Made by a program: the position numbers and the translations under genes. A stretch of 64,000 bases of DNA from Pedobacter psychroterrae (lineage in GTDB: Bacteria > Bacteroidota > Bacteroidia > Sphingobacteriales > Sphingobacteriaceae): positions 248,001 through 312,000 of the forward strand of contig NZ_SJSL01000003.1 of the NCBI RefSeq assembly GCF_004331695.1, written 5' to 3'. Within the stretch, counting starts at the first letter, position 1; each line of letters begins with the position of its first letter. Below the pieces are notes generated by a model, which saw only the letters and a list, made by a program, of their open reading frames with translations, did no database searches and was not told the DNA's origin. Positions 42,738-53,100 of the stretch are shown here, one piece after another.

Positions 42738-44183
42738 TCAATTTTTGCCTAAATCAGTCTTTATGTATTCGATCCATTGGTGTCTCGGCAGGTGCCTTAG
42801 GTCATGCTCCGGTACGAAACCCGAGACATTTTTAGGATCTTTATCCGTCCAGGTAGCCTTGCGGTCAGGAATCAAAAGATAATAGTCTGCAAAGGGCAAA
42901 GTCGTTTGTTGAGAAACCCCCATGTAGTCCATCATGCCGAGCGTGCGCTCGCCATACCTTCTGGTTTTGCTGCTCTGCATGGAGATGTAAAAGAAATATT
43001 CGGTCGAGCTTCCGCCCAGGTCATCAAAAATTAGGGCGACCTTTTCAGGTTTTTTGAGTATGGAATCGGCATATATACTGGTAGATGGCATAGCATAGAA
43101 CTGCGCTTTCGACAGGGGGATTTCTTCATAAGCCTTTTTAAACCTGGCAAGTACCTCGGGAGTATTCGAACGGGCCCATTTTGGATCTGGATTGGGCTTC
43201 TCATACATCGATTTGATACCCGGCAGGTTGGCATTGATGTTTTGCGGAGTCAATCTTAAGTAGGTGTCACCCTGCACTATTGGCTGGGTATAAAAATATG
43301 GAAGTAAATGTATCCAGCCGGAATTTCCGCCGCCATTACCTCTCAGATCCACAATCAGGTGTTTTGCTGACCTGATCAGGGAGTCATTTTTCTGTATGAT
43401 TTGCTTGATTTTATCATCACGGTTAAATGACCCTATAGAAAGAACGACATTATCTTCATCCAGCTTTTTGAAATCCAGCCCATAATTGTAATTGCGCCAG
43501 GTCAAAAATTCAGACCTTTCATGAGCAGTCAGAGCCGATGGATAGACTTTTCCCCAGACTTCAAAATTCCAGACAAATAAAAGACCTCCGTGCTGCCTGA
43601 CTGGGAAATCCGGAGTCATCCAATCATACCGGTCAAATATAAAACCGTTTTTATTTTTAGTAAAAGTATAATATACCAAACCAGGCTTAAGTTTGGTGTC
43701 CTTACTCTCCAAAATCACAGCCTGGTACCGCATAGGGCTAATTTTCTGGATAGCCAATCTCAGTGTAGTGTCTGGATTGACCCAGATGCCCTCGATCGAG
43801 TCTCTCTTTTTGGCGGAAAAATCATTTTTAAAAGCATCTTCCCGGATAGGACTGTACACAAACCTATTGGTGTCGGTGATGCTGTATTCTATGTCAAAAT
43901 GCTTGTCATTGAAGAAACCAACATAGGCATTCAATAAGGGAAAGCACTTTTGCGGATCAGTTTGCTTTGCTGCCTCCGTTCTCAGTTTTTTGACCAGCTT
44001 CTGATATTTTGGCATTAACTTCTTTTTGATCAAGTCAGGATAGCCAACATAGTTCAATTCTGTTTTTTTGATCGTGGTATCCAGATTTGCGATGCAGTCG
44101 CAGGTTTGCTGAGCGATGACAGTTTTAGAGCAAAATAGTAGACAGAAAGCGCAGAAGGTAAGGAGAAGAGTGGTTTTTTTCAT
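42738..44183 (-). CDS. S41-family peptidase-like exported protein
   Basis: A 481-residue protein with a signal peptide (LLLTFCAFCLLFCSKTVIAQ). The C-terminal half carries the S41 (C-terminal processing peptidase) fold: HLIVDLRGNGGGNSGWIHLL, then KVALIFDDLGGSSTEYFFY, where a Ser in GGSSTEYF is the expected nucleophile, and RRYGERTLGMMDY. No PDZ domain is evident. The N-terminal about 130 residues (CDCIANLDTTIKKTELNYVGYP) form the helical cap found in Bacteroidota S41 proteins of this type. It probably degrades peptides in the periplasm. It is a single gene, divergent from the thioredoxin gene at 44344. Confidence 0.88.
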   Translation of the reverse strand: MKKTTLLLTFCAFCLLFCSKTVIAQQTCDCIANLDTTIKKTELNYVGYPDLIKKKLMPKYQKLVKKLRTEAAKQTDPQKCFPLLNAYVGFFNDKHFDIEYSITDTNRFVYSPIREDAFKNDFSAKKRDSIEGIWVNPDTTLRLAIQKISPMRYQAVILESKDTKLKPGLVYYTFTKNKNGFIFDRYDWMTPDFPVRQHGGLLFVWNFEVWGKVYPSALTAHERSEFLTWRNYNYGLDFKKLDEDNVVLSIGSFNRDDKIKQIIQKNDSLIRSAKHLIVDLRGNGGGNSGWIHLLPYFYTQPIVQGDTYLRLTPQNINANLPGIKSMYEKPNPDPKWARSNTPEVLARFKKAYEEIPLSKAQFYAMPSTSIYADSILKKPEKVALIFDDLGGSSTEYFFYISMQSSKTRRYGERTLGMMDYMGVSQQTTLPFADYYLLIPDRKATWTDKDPKNVSGFVPEHDLRHLPRHQWIEYIKTDLGKN

Positions 44184-44343
44184 ATTCGGTTGGCTATTGC
44201 TAATTTAAAAAAATCAGATAAATATATAATAATTCAACTGTTTTATGGGCTGCAATGAATTTTTATAAATCTTAACATACTTTAACTATTCCGATTTTTT
44301 ATATAAGTATTTTATTCCTTACTTGCGTCTACAAATTATTAAT

Positions 44344-46911
44344 ATGAAACGCTCCGCCAAACTAACATTGCTATTTCTTACGCTATTAGGTGTCCAGTCT
44401 GCCATCGCCGCTCCTAAGATACCGTCCAAATTACAGGGACTTTGGTATATCGAATCCAGCAACAAGGGTGACTGGGATGCTTTTACCATTGTAGACAATC
44501 ATGTAGAATTTTTTTACGACTTGTATCAACTGGACAGCATTTCAACAGGTAAATCTGACTATCAATTGTGGGTATCGAGTAAAGCCAAGGGCAAGGTTAC
44601 CTTGCGTGTGGTGCTAAGCTCCGATAGTACCGGGTCTTTTCAGTTCAATAAGTGGGATAAACCAAGAACTTGCAAACTGGTATCCAAACATCCGGATGTG
44701 GCTTACTTTCCTGTCACGGAAGCACAGAACAAGGTCAAGGGGGATTGGATATTTGCAGATAAAATAAGTAATGCATTTTCCATAAACGGTAAACAAATCC
44801 TCATGGACCAGCAAAAATGGGAGATGGTATGGTTTGGGGAGTACCTGAACAGGGAGTATCGTGCCTTGATAAAAAACAAAAAGAACTACAGATTGGTATA
44901 CGTAAGCAAAAAAGGCAAATCACTTCGCGTTGCCGCGGAAGGAGCAGAGAAATTTTACACCTTAAGGGCAAGTGATCCGGCAATCTATCAAGTGCTCGGC
45001 AACTGGTACGAACCGCAGGCCAATAAATGGACTTATGGCTTCTTCGAAAATTTTGCGATCTACAACAATGAGTTCTGGGATTACCAGGGTCTGGATTTTT
45101 CAGCCAATAAAGGGAAGGTGACCTTGACGAAGGGGGCCAAAGTAATTAACCTGGTGTTTGATAAAAAGAACGATAGCCTGCTATCGGTGAAAGCTGATAA
45201 TGGAGCAGTACAGGAATACAAAAGGGCAGGGAAGAACCTTCCGGCTTATCAGAGCAGGGACGAAAGCCCATTTAAAGACACCCATTTCCAGCAAATTGAC
45301 ACAGCCTACATCACCGGCTACCTGCGCAATGCGCCACACCTCGAGCCTTTTACGGTCTCCCGCACAAATGTCGTTAAGGGTGAAGAAGAAAATTTATATG
45401 CTGATGTCGATTCCCTGGGGCGCTTCCTGATTAAAGTTCCGCTGTTCAATACGCAGCAGGTATTTATTGACTGGCAAAGGACTAACAAAATAGGGGTTTT
45501 GGAACCTGGTGAACATTATTTTCTGCACTATGATTTTACTTCAGGGCATTATTTAATCATGGGTGACAATGAACGTTTGCATAATGAATTGGCCAAATAT
45601 CAGCCTTATACTGCTTTTCGTGAATCAAATGACGATCAGTCGAGGAGAGCAGAAATTGAAAAAATGAAGGGTATGGATTACCTTGAGGCCAAGACAGCAC
45701 AATTGAAAAAAGCCAATTCCTTCTTTTCAGATTACCTTAAACTCAACCCAGATCTTTCAGCAAAAACAAAATACTTTGTTAAAAACTTCAACAGGTATCA
45801 AACTGCATTTTACCTCATGCAAAAGCGTTTTGATCTGGATAGAGCTAAGCAGGAGCGTTTTCCTGAGCAATATATGGCATATGTGAAGGATTCGTTATTT
45901 ACAGACCCTGTTAAACCCTTTACCTTGTCGCGTGACTTTTCCAGCTTTTGCAGGGACTATATCCAATACCTGAAAGAAGCTGATCGCTCGCCTGGAGTTT
46001 CTCATACAGAAACCTTATTTAAATTGGTGAATAACGGTAGTATTCCCGCAAACAATCAGGAGAAACAAGCCGTAAAACTTACCTGGGACATCGAACGTCT
46101 GATCGGGACAGATTCCGTAAGCAGCAGGAAACTGACTAAAACGTTGACCCCCGCCATGGCAAAACTCGCAGGGGATCTGAAATCCAGGCATGAGTCAACT
46201 ATTACGGATGCGGCGGTTGAAACCCTATGGTCTAATGTCTTAGCTTCAGATTATGCTTTTTACCAAAAATATATTACTGACGAAGACATCAGAAATTCTT
46301 ATTACAGCCAGGCAGTAATGGGCAATCTGGACATGACCAGGAAGCCATTGGAAACCAAACATTTTGAAGCCTTGTTACGCGAAATCAAATCGCCTGTGTT
46401 CCGGAGCAGTGTGATGGATTACCAGAATTACCTGCTCAAAAAAACAACCATAGATTTCACCTATGCAGCAAGCCTTAAAAACACGGAGCACTTAAAATCT
46501 TCAAAAGATGCCGACTCGCTGCTTAAGGAACTCCTAGCGCCATATAAAGGAAAAGTGGTCTATATCGATTTCTGGGGCACCTGGTGTGGTCCTTGCAGGG
46601 AGGAAATGAAATATGTGGGTAAAGCAAAAGAAGCATTGAAAGGTAAGGATGTGATCTTCATGTATTTTGCCAACAGTTCGCCAGAATTTACCTGGAAGAA
46701 CATGATCAAAGAAATGGATCTGACGGGCGAAAATGTAGTTCATTACAAGCTTCCGGATCTCCAGCAGAATATGTTGGAACGTCGGCTTTCAGTCAGTTCC
46801 TTCCCGACGTACATGCTGGTAAATAAAGCGGGTGAAATCACTACGGCTAAAGCCCCAAGGCCGAGTAATCCAATTGGCCTGGTGGCAGCGGTTGATGAGC
46901 TGCTGAAGTAA
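44344..46911 (+). CDS. large exported protein with C-terminal TlpA-like thioredoxin domain
   Basis: An 855-residue protein starting at ATG 44344 with the signal MKRSAKLTLLFLTLLGVQSAIA. The in-frame TTG at 44323 is less likely. The last about 145 residues are a TlpA/redoxin domain: KVVYIDFWGTWCGPCREEM with Cys748 and Cys751, then VSSFPTYMLVNKAGEI (cis-Pro). The first 700 residues have no recognised domain. Residues about 20-290 are beta-rich with regularly spaced Trp (LQGLWYIESSNKGDWDAF, VLGNWYEPQANKWTYGFF), about 310-410 look like a carboxypeptidase-regulatory-like beta domain, and about 410-700 are helical. Domain order and size fit Bacteroidota TlpA proteins, though it is twice their usual length. 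It acts in the periplasm. Confidence 0.88.
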   Translation: MKRSAKLTLLFLTLLGVQSAIAAPKIPSKLQGLWYIESSNKGDWDAFTIVDNHVEFFYDLYQLDSISTGKSDYQLWVSSKAKGKVTLRVVLSSDSTGSFQFNKWDKPRTCKLVSKHPDVAYFPVTEAQNKVKGDWIFADKISNAFSINGKQILMDQQKWEMVWFGEYLNREYRALIKNKKNYRLVYVSKKGKSLRVAAEGAEKFYTLRASDPAIYQVLGNWYEPQANKWTYGFFENFAIYNNEFWDYQGLDFSANKGKVTLTKGAKVINLVFDKKNDSLLSVKADNGAVQEYKRAGKNLPAYQSRDESPFKDTHFQQIDTAYITGYLRNAPHLEPFTVSRTNVVKGEEENLYADVDSLGRFLIKVPLFNTQQVFIDWQRTNKIGVLEPGEHYFLHYDFTSGHYLIMGDNERLHNELAKYQPYTAFRESNDDQSRRAEIEKMKGMDYLEAKTAQLKKANSFFSDYLKLNPDLSAKTKYFVKNFNRYQTAFYLMQKRFDLDRAKQERFPEQYMAYVKDSLFTDPVKPFTLSRDFSSFCRDYIQYLKEADRSPGVSHTETLFKLVNNGSIPANNQEKQAVKLTWDIERLIGTDSVSSRKLTKTLTPAMAKLAGDLKSRHESTITDAAVETLWSNVLASDYAFYQKYITDEDIRNSYYSQAVMGNLDMTRKPLETKHFEALLREIKSPVFRSSVMDYQNYLLKKTTIDFTYAASLKNTEHLKSSKDADSLLKELLAPYKGKVVYIDFWGTWCGPCREEMKYVGKAKEALKGKDVIFMYFANSSPEFTWKNMIKEMDLTGENVVHYKLPDLQQNMLERRLSVSSFPTYMLVNKAGEITTAKAPRPSNPIGLVAAVDELLK

Positions 46912-47021
46912 AGACTAAAATTGAACTGAGCCATCAATAGATTAATTCTGGTTATAAGGACAATTTTATATATTAGAGCCGATATTAATTTCATGTTGGA
47001 ATTTAAACTGAGGCTCATTCA

Positions 47022-48059
47022 ATGAAGGTTTTAAAGTTTCTTAGTGTTTTAGTGGTTTTTGCAATCATAGGGTTTTCATATTGGATTTATAGCTCTTTGA
47101 ATGCCCCTCATGCGCACAGTAAAACTAATCAGTACATACAAATCCCGCAAGGCTCATCGACCGGTCAAATACTCGTTAAACTTGCTGCTGAAGGAATCCT
47201 TTCCAGTCCGCTTCCGCTGAAGGTATATCTGAAAATTACCGGCAGTGGCAATGAGATGCAGGCTGGTGAATATCTATTCGATTCACCAATTACCCCACTT
47301 GAGGTACTGGGCGAGTTGAATAATGGAAGGCTGCGGACGGTGAAATTAACCATCCCGGAGGGTTTTACCCGCTTTGATATTGCTAAAAGAATAGCCAAGC
47401 AATTCCCTCAAAATCCACCGGAAGGCGAAAATGCCGTATTGAACCTTATGGAGGATATTTCACTCATTAAAGATATAGCTCCGGAAGCTAAAAATCTTGA
47501 AGGTTATATGTACCCGAATACTTATGATTTTCAACGCACTGTTACCACCCGGGCTATCCTGGAGAAAATGGTCGGGGAATTTAAAAAGATTTGGAAGCCT
47601 GAATATGCAGATCGCGCGCTTCAGTTGAAAATGACACCGCACAAGATAATTACCATTGCTTCTCTTATCGAAACGGAATCGCGATTGGACGAAGAGCGTG
47701 CTATCGTAGCTTCAGTAATCTATAATCGTCTGAGCAAAGGAATGCCGCTTGGGATAGATCAGACTGCTGTTTACATAGCGAAGATGGAAAATCGTTGGGA
47801 TGGGATAATACACAAAAGCGACCTGGAGTCAAATTCTCCGTACAACACCAGAAAGATTGTCGGTCTTCCCCCGGGGCCAATTTCGTCAATTTCTGAAAGC
47901 TCCATCAAAGCCGCCCTTTATCCTGCCACCACAAACTATATCTATTATGTTTTAAACGTGGAGAAGAACGATAAGTCTCATAGATTTTATTCAACGGCTG
48001 CAGAATTCGAGCGTGGAAAAGCTGCCTATCAGGCATGGCTGAAAAAGGAGCGTAGATGA
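47022..48059 (+). CDS. mltG: endolytic murein transglycosylase MltG
   Basis: A 345-residue single-pass membrane protein of the YceG/MltG family. The N-terminal membrane anchor is at about residues 5-25. A LysM-like part follows (IQIPQGSSTGQILVKLAAEGIL, IPEGFTRFDIAKRIA), then the catalytic domain with LEGYMYPNTYDF, SLIETESRLDEERAIVASVIYNRL (catalytic Glu217) and YNTRKIVGLPPGPISS. MltG cleaves nascent glycan strands in the periplasm and ends their polymerisation by the PBP/SEDS machinery. The length and active-site position are almost the same as in the Escherichia coli enzyme. It is a stand-alone housekeeping gene, probably with its own promoter in the 110-bp gap upstream. Confidence 0.95.
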   Translation: MKVLKFLSVLVVFAIIGFSYWIYSSLNAPHAHSKTNQYIQIPQGSSTGQILVKLAAEGILSSPLPLKVYLKITGSGNEMQAGEYLFDSPITPLEVLGELNNGRLRTVKLTIPEGFTRFDIAKRIAKQFPQNPPEGENAVLNLMEDISLIKDIAPEAKNLEGYMYPNTYDFQRTVTTRAILEKMVGEFKKIWKPEYADRALQLKMTPHKIITIASLIETESRLDEERAIVASVIYNRLSKGMPLGIDQTAVYIAKMENRWDGIIHKSDLESNSPYNTRKIVGLPPGPISSISESSIKAALYPATTNYIYYVLNVEKNDKSHRFYSTAAEFERGKAAYQAWLKKERR

Positions 48060-48165
48060 AAGATTTATACATTAGCTACACTTTCATCACCCATGTAAGT
48101 ACAGGATAGTGGGGTAATCTAAAAGCATTATATTAGGGTGTTTTAATATCTTACACACTAACCAA

Positions 48166-50469
48166 ATGATTAAACCCATAAGAAGCGGCATCATTGTGCT
48201 CTGCATGCTTTGCCAAGCCTTTTGTTTCCGTGCCGCAGCCCAGTCTACCGAAGCAGCTCAATGGATTGTTCCATCGACATCTAAGGACGAGCCTAACTCG
48301 TGGCTGGCTTACAGAAAAGTAGTTAGCCTAAGCGAAAAACCAACCCAAACAATCACCAAGATTGCCGCAGATAGTAAATATTGGTTATGGATCAATGAAA
48401 AGTTGGTCGTTTTTGAGGGAGGTCTGAAAAGAGGTCCTGATCCCGATAATACCTACTACGATGAAATTAACCTGGCTCCTTATCTGCTTAAGGGAAAAAA
48501 TACCATCGCTGTGTTGGTATGGTATTTTGGAAAAGAAGGATTCTCTCATAAAAGCAGTGGAAAAGCAGGGCTTTACATCGAAAGTCAGGCCCCATCCCTT
48601 AACAGCAACAAAACCTGGAAAACTGAACAGTTAAAAGCTTATCAAACTGCAGCAGCTCCCGTGCCTAATTACCGCCTGCCTGAATCCAGCATTCTATATG
48701 ATGCTTCAAAAGAACTGGGCAACTGGCAGGGCCGGGAGTTCAATGACACCAGCATGCAGCCAGCAAGGGAATTGGGTACCTATGGGACATCGCCATGGAA
48801 TAAGCTGGTCAAAAGGCCAATTCCTTTATTCAAAGACTTCGGCTTAAAAAATTATACGAAGGCACCGAAAATGCCTTTTGTCAGCAAGGGTGATACCATC
48901 GTTTGTAATTTACCTTACAACGCCCAGATCACACCGTATTTTAAGATTGAAGGCGCAGCGGGTCAGAAGATCACCATGTACACCGACAATTACCTGCTAT
49001 TTCTGGGAGGAGAAGTTAATCTGAGAGCTGAATACATTACTAAAGATGGTATCCAGGAATACGAAAGCCTTGGCTGGATCAATGGACATAAGGCATACTA
49101 TGTGATTCCAAAAGGGGTCAAGGTCACCGCGCTGAAATATAGGGAAACTGGCTATGACACCGAATTCAGCGGCAGTTTTACTAGTTCCAGTGCCTTTCTG
49201 AACAAGCTTTGGCATAAAGCACAGCGCACCCTATACCTCAACATGCGCGACAGTTATATGGACTGCCCCGAACGGGAAAGGGCACAATGGACGGCAGACG
49301 CAGTCAATGAATCCGGACAGGCATTCTACGCGCTTTCTAAATCCAGTACCGCAATGTCCCGCAAGTGGCTCCACGAACTGGTTGCCTGGCAAAAAAAAGA
49401 CAGCAGCCTTTTCTCTCCTTCCCCTGCCGGAAATTGGGATAAGGAATTGCCCGATCAGTCTATGGCCAGTGTGGGCTATTATGGCTTATGGAATTATTAC
49501 CTGCACTCAGGAGATAAGCAGACACTAAAAGATGTTTACGATGCTGCGAAGCGTTATGTAGCAGCATGGAAACTCAATGAAAAGGGCACAATCATCTTCA
49601 GACCGGGCGGCTGGACCTGGGGCGATTGGGGTGATAACCGCGATATGTTGCTCTTATACAACCTATGGTACTATATGGGGCTGAAAGGTATGCAGCTCAC
49701 CGCCGATGAACTTGGCAAATCTACGGATGCTGAATATTACAGGCAACTCATGCAGCGATTTAAAACTTCCTTCAATGCCCAATTCTGGAACGGTAACTCC
49801 TATCGAGATCCTGATTATAAAGGGAAAACAGATGACCGTACACAAGCACTTGCAGTGTTGGCAGACGTAGCGGACGCTGAAAAGTACCCGGCCATATTAA
49901 AGATCTTCCAAACCGAAGAACATGCCAGCCCCTATATGGAAAAGTATGTTTTTGAGGCCATGTTCGCTATGGGATATGAGAAAGAGGCGCTCGCAAGACA
50001 TGAAAAACGCTTCACACCCATGGTAATGAACAGTAAATTTACTACCCTTTTTGAAGTTTGGAACATAGACAGCAATGGAGTAGGGGGTGGCACTATTAAC
50101 CATGCCTGGAGTGGTGGCGGACTAACTATTCTCTCGCAATATCTGTCCGGGGTATCCCCGATTACTCCGGGCTACAAACAATTCAGCGTAAAGCCGCAGC
50201 CCGGTGACGTCAGTAGTTTCAAAACACTGGTTCCATCTGTAGCAGGTGACATTAAAGTATCCTGGAATAATCAGGTAGCATCAGCCACTCTAGAGGTTAC
50301 CGTTCCCAAGGGAACAGAAGCCATGGCCACTATGCCAAAAGGCAGTTATGACCACATTCTCCTAAACAGTAAAAAAGTATGGAGCAAGCAGGACAATGGC
50401 AAACCTCAGATGTTCAGACTAACAGCAGGCTCCTGGACTTTGAAAGGTATAAAAATTAGCAATTACTAG
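48166..50469 (+). CDS. GH78-like alpha-L-rhamnosidase
   Basis: A 767-residue exported protein (signal peptide MIKPIRSGIIVLCMLCQAFCFRAAA). Residues about 25-340 form beta-sandwich domains, including the rhamnosidase N-terminal domain. From about 345 an alpha/alpha-toroid begins, with the GH78-type acidic cluster YMDCPERERAQWTADA (Asp366, Glu369, Glu371, Asp378), where GH78 enzymes have DCPQRDERLGWTGDA. The C-terminal Glu630 in TTLFEVWN fits the base residue, followed by HAWSGG and a final beta-sandwich. The variations at the acidic cluster (RAQW instead of RLGW) place it in a divergent branch, so removal of terminal rhamnose is likely but another alpha-L-sugar is possible. It has no susCD neighbour. 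Confidence 0.87.
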   Translation: MIKPIRSGIIVLCMLCQAFCFRAAAQSTEAAQWIVPSTSKDEPNSWLAYRKVVSLSEKPTQTITKIAADSKYWLWINEKLVVFEGGLKRGPDPDNTYYDEINLAPYLLKGKNTIAVLVWYFGKEGFSHKSSGKAGLYIESQAPSLNSNKTWKTEQLKAYQTAAAPVPNYRLPESSILYDASKELGNWQGREFNDTSMQPARELGTYGTSPWNKLVKRPIPLFKDFGLKNYTKAPKMPFVSKGDTIVCNLPYNAQITPYFKIEGAAGQKITMYTDNYLLFLGGEVNLRAEYITKDGIQEYESLGWINGHKAYYVIPKGVKVTALKYRETGYDTEFSGSFTSSSAFLNKLWHKAQRTLYLNMRDSYMDCPERERAQWTADAVNESGQAFYALSKSSTAMSRKWLHELVAWQKKDSSLFSPSPAGNWDKELPDQSMASVGYYGLWNYYLHSGDKQTLKDVYDAAKRYVAAWKLNEKGTIIFRPGGWTWGDWGDNRDMLLLYNLWYYMGLKGMQLTADELGKSTDAEYYRQLMQRFKTSFNAQFWNGNSYRDPDYKGKTDDRTQALAVLADVADAEKYPAILKIFQTEEHASPYMEKYVFEAMFAMGYEKEALARHEKRFTPMVMNSKFTTLFEVWNIDSNGVGGGTINHAWSGGGLTILSQYLSGVSPITPGYKQFSVKPQPGDVSSFKTLVPSVAGDIKVSWNNQVASATLEVTVPKGTEAMATMPKGSYDHILLNSKKVWSKQDNGKPQMFRLTAGSWTLKGIKISNY

Positions 50470-50484
50470 TAGCTACATATCTGC

Positions 50485-52860
50485 CTACTGTTCGTACTTA
50501 AGCGCTTCCGCGGGATTGGCCCTGGCAGCCTTATACGCTTGAAAACTGACTGTCAGAAATGCGATGGCGGCAGTGCCGATGATTGATATCAATATAACCG
50601 TCAATGAAACGCTTGTTCGGAATTCAAAATTAGTAAGCCATCTGTTCATCAGGTAATAAGCCAAAGGTACGCCAATACAAGCAGCAATAAACACCATTTT
50701 GAGGAATGAAAAAGAAAGCAGGCTCATGATACTAGCCACCGAAGCACCCAATACGCGGCGCACACCAAATTCCTTCGTACGCTGTTCCGCACTGTAAGCC
50801 ACCAGGCCGTATAGCCCCATGCAGGAAATAAATATCGCGATGCCGCCAAACAGGTTAGCCAGTATGCCCAGGATCTTTTCCGACTGCAGTTTTGCAGTAT
50901 ACAGATCATCAACAAACTTGATGTCGACCGGATATGCCGGATTGATGCTTTTGACGACAGCAGAGATCAATTCCACATTTTTACTCAAACTATTGGCCGG
51001 ATTTAAACGCAGATTGATGTTAAAGCTCTTATCTCTGTTAAAATTGATGACCATTGGTCTTCCAGCCTCATAAGGCGAATCCCAAATGAAATCTTTGAAT
51101 ACCCCAATTACCTTCAGATCGTTGCCATTCAGTTTCACCATAGTACCCAGCGGACTTTGAAGATTCATCACTTTCACTGCCGAGCTGCTCAGCATAATCC
51201 CTGCCGTATCAGAGGCAAAATCTTTAGAGAAATCACGTCCTGCTACTAGCTCCACACCGCTGGTCTTCACAAAATCGTAAGTTGTTTCCAAACGGTTAAA
51301 AACAATATCCTGTCCTCCCGAAGGCATTTCCGGCCATTCGAAACCCCAAAACCAGTTGCTCACGCTTGAAAAACTGCCAGAGGCCTGGTTTACGGCAGTG
51401 ACGGCGCCTGTTTTCAAAACCTCCGATTTAAAGACTTCAAATTTGCGGGATAGCTCGCCCTCCTGAGGCAATTCTACCAGCAGATTTGCGTGGTAGCCAA
51501 TTGGCCTGTTCTTTATGAAGTTGATCTGTTTGTAAATTACCAGCGTAGCGATGATCAACATAATGGCAAAGCAAAACTGGCCCACCACCAATACCTGCCT
51601 CAAATTCACCGGGACTGCCTTTGCCCTTGCGGTCTTTCTTTTTAAAGTTTGAATGGGGTTGAAAGAAGACAGGAACAGCGCAGGATATAATCCCGACAGT
51701 AATCCGGTTACCAATACCACTCCAAAAATTACCAGCCAATACCAGATATTGCCATAGTCTATTGCAATTTCTATACTCAGCAAATTGTTGAACATAGGTA
51801 AAGTAAGCTCCACAATGGCTATTGCCGCTAATACACTTCCCAATGTCAGTACCATCGCTTCCGTAAGGAACTGCATCACCAGTGAAGCCCTTGTGGCGCC
51901 GATGGTCTTCTTGATGCCCACTTCCTTTGCCCTGCGCTCCGATTTGGCGGTCGCCATATTCATGAAATTTATGCAGGCGATCAATAAGATGCCAAAGGCC
52001 AGGCCAACAAACAGAAAAATTCTTTCAATGTCACCACCAGCATTTTTTCCGTTAACGAATTTATTATAGAGGTGCTTTTTAGCGAATGGAAATAAGAAAT
52101 TCTCCGTTTTGCTATCCGGACTTCTCTCGTTAAATATGCCTTTGATCTTGCTGTTGATTAAACCGACTTTTGACGGATCGTTTACCTTTACCATCGCCAG
52201 CCAGCTGAAACTGCCCCAATCCGGATTTTTGGCCCTTTCATTCACCAACTCATAGAAAGACCAGGGCAAGACATAATCGAACTTAATGGTGGTGTTACCC
52301 GGAAAATCTTTGATCACACCGGTGATGGTCAAGTCCCTTTCATTTTTGTATTTTAAGCTTTTGTTAAGCACATTGACCCCGCCAAACAACAGCTTTGCAG
52401 TCTGCTCTGTTAGGACGACAGAATTGGGTACATCCAGCGCTGTAGCGGGATTACCTGCTATAAATTCATAATTATAGATCTTCAGTATTTCCGGGTCTGC
52501 AAATATTTCCACTCTTTTGAAGCCTGTTCTGCCATTTGCAATGAGTGTCTCCCTGCCTCCGGCGATGCGTGTTACCGCATCAACTTCTGGTACACGTTTT
52601 CTGATCTCTCCGGCGATGCCATTCCCCGGGGCGTCACCCGTACTGGTGATCTTTCCTGATGCATCCTGAAAATTGGTCATTACCTGATAAACCTTGTCGG
52701 CATCTTTGAATTCCTTGTCGAAATTCCATTCGTAGTTCACGTACAATAGCAGTAATAGGCAGGAGGCCAGGCCTATCGCCAGTCCGACGACATTAATCAC
52801 AGAAGAAGTCTTGTTTCTCCAGAGGTTTCGCAAAGCGATTTTTAAATTGAGTCTGAACAT
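50485..52860 (-). CDS. FtsX/MacB-family ABC transporter permease
   Basis: A 791-residue protein starting at ATG 52860 (MFRLNLKIALRNLWRNKTSS). A TTG-initiated extension to 52878 is possible but not needed. It has the duplicated layout of Bacteroidota permeases: membrane helix about 15-35, a MacB_PCD periplasmic domain, three helices with an FtsX domain (FGILLIACINFMNMATAKSERRAKEVGIKKTIGATR), a helix near 420, a second MacB_PCD domain, and the last FtsX domain (AYSAEQRTKEFGVRRVLGASVASI). Such proteins pair with MacB-like ATPases in mechanotransmission, peptide or drug export, or lipoprotein handling. The ATPase gene is not next to it. Confidence 0.93.
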   Translation of the reverse strand: MFRLNLKIALRNLWRNKTSSVINVVGLAIGLASCLLLLLYVNYEWNFDKEFKDADKVYQVMTNFQDASGKITSTGDAPGNGIAGEIRKRVPEVDAVTRIAGGRETLIANGRTGFKRVEIFADPEILKIYNYEFIAGNPATALDVPNSVVLTEQTAKLLFGGVNVLNKSLKYKNERDLTITGVIKDFPGNTTIKFDYVLPWSFYELVNERAKNPDWGSFSWLAMVKVNDPSKVGLINSKIKGIFNERSPDSKTENFLFPFAKKHLYNKFVNGKNAGGDIERIFLFVGLAFGILLIACINFMNMATAKSERRAKEVGIKKTIGATRASLVMQFLTEAMVLTLGSVLAAIAIVELTLPMFNNLLSIEIAIDYGNIWYWLVIFGVVLVTGLLSGLYPALFLSSFNPIQTLKRKTARAKAVPVNLRQVLVVGQFCFAIMLIIATLVIYKQINFIKNRPIGYHANLLVELPQEGELSRKFEVFKSEVLKTGAVTAVNQASGSFSSVSNWFWGFEWPEMPSGGQDIVFNRLETTYDFVKTSGVELVAGRDFSKDFASDTAGIMLSSSAVKVMNLQSPLGTMVKLNGNDLKVIGVFKDFIWDSPYEAGRPMVINFNRDKSFNINLRLNPANSLSKNVELISAVVKSINPAYPVDIKFVDDLYTAKLQSEKILGILANLFGGIAIFISCMGLYGLVAYSAEQRTKEFGVRRVLGASVASIMSLLSFSFLKMVFIAACIGVPLAYYLMNRWLTNFEFRTSVSLTVILISIIGTAAIAFLTVSFQAYKAARANPAEALKYEQ

Positions 52861-53100
52861 TGATCTCCAATTCACCAAGTTAGTGCCAAGATCGGTAAAA
52901 GCTTTAAATTGCTGTTACACCATACTTTCTTTCTAAATCGACGGGGGAAACCGTTCATTATTGAACATCCACCGTACGCTGCCGGACACCAGAATGGCCG
53001 GGCTTCAGCTACACGGTTCGATACACTGCATGTAACTTAACCGGCTTTCGCGTTTAACTTAATGGTATCTTAACAATACTTTCTGGATCCTTCAGTAAGT

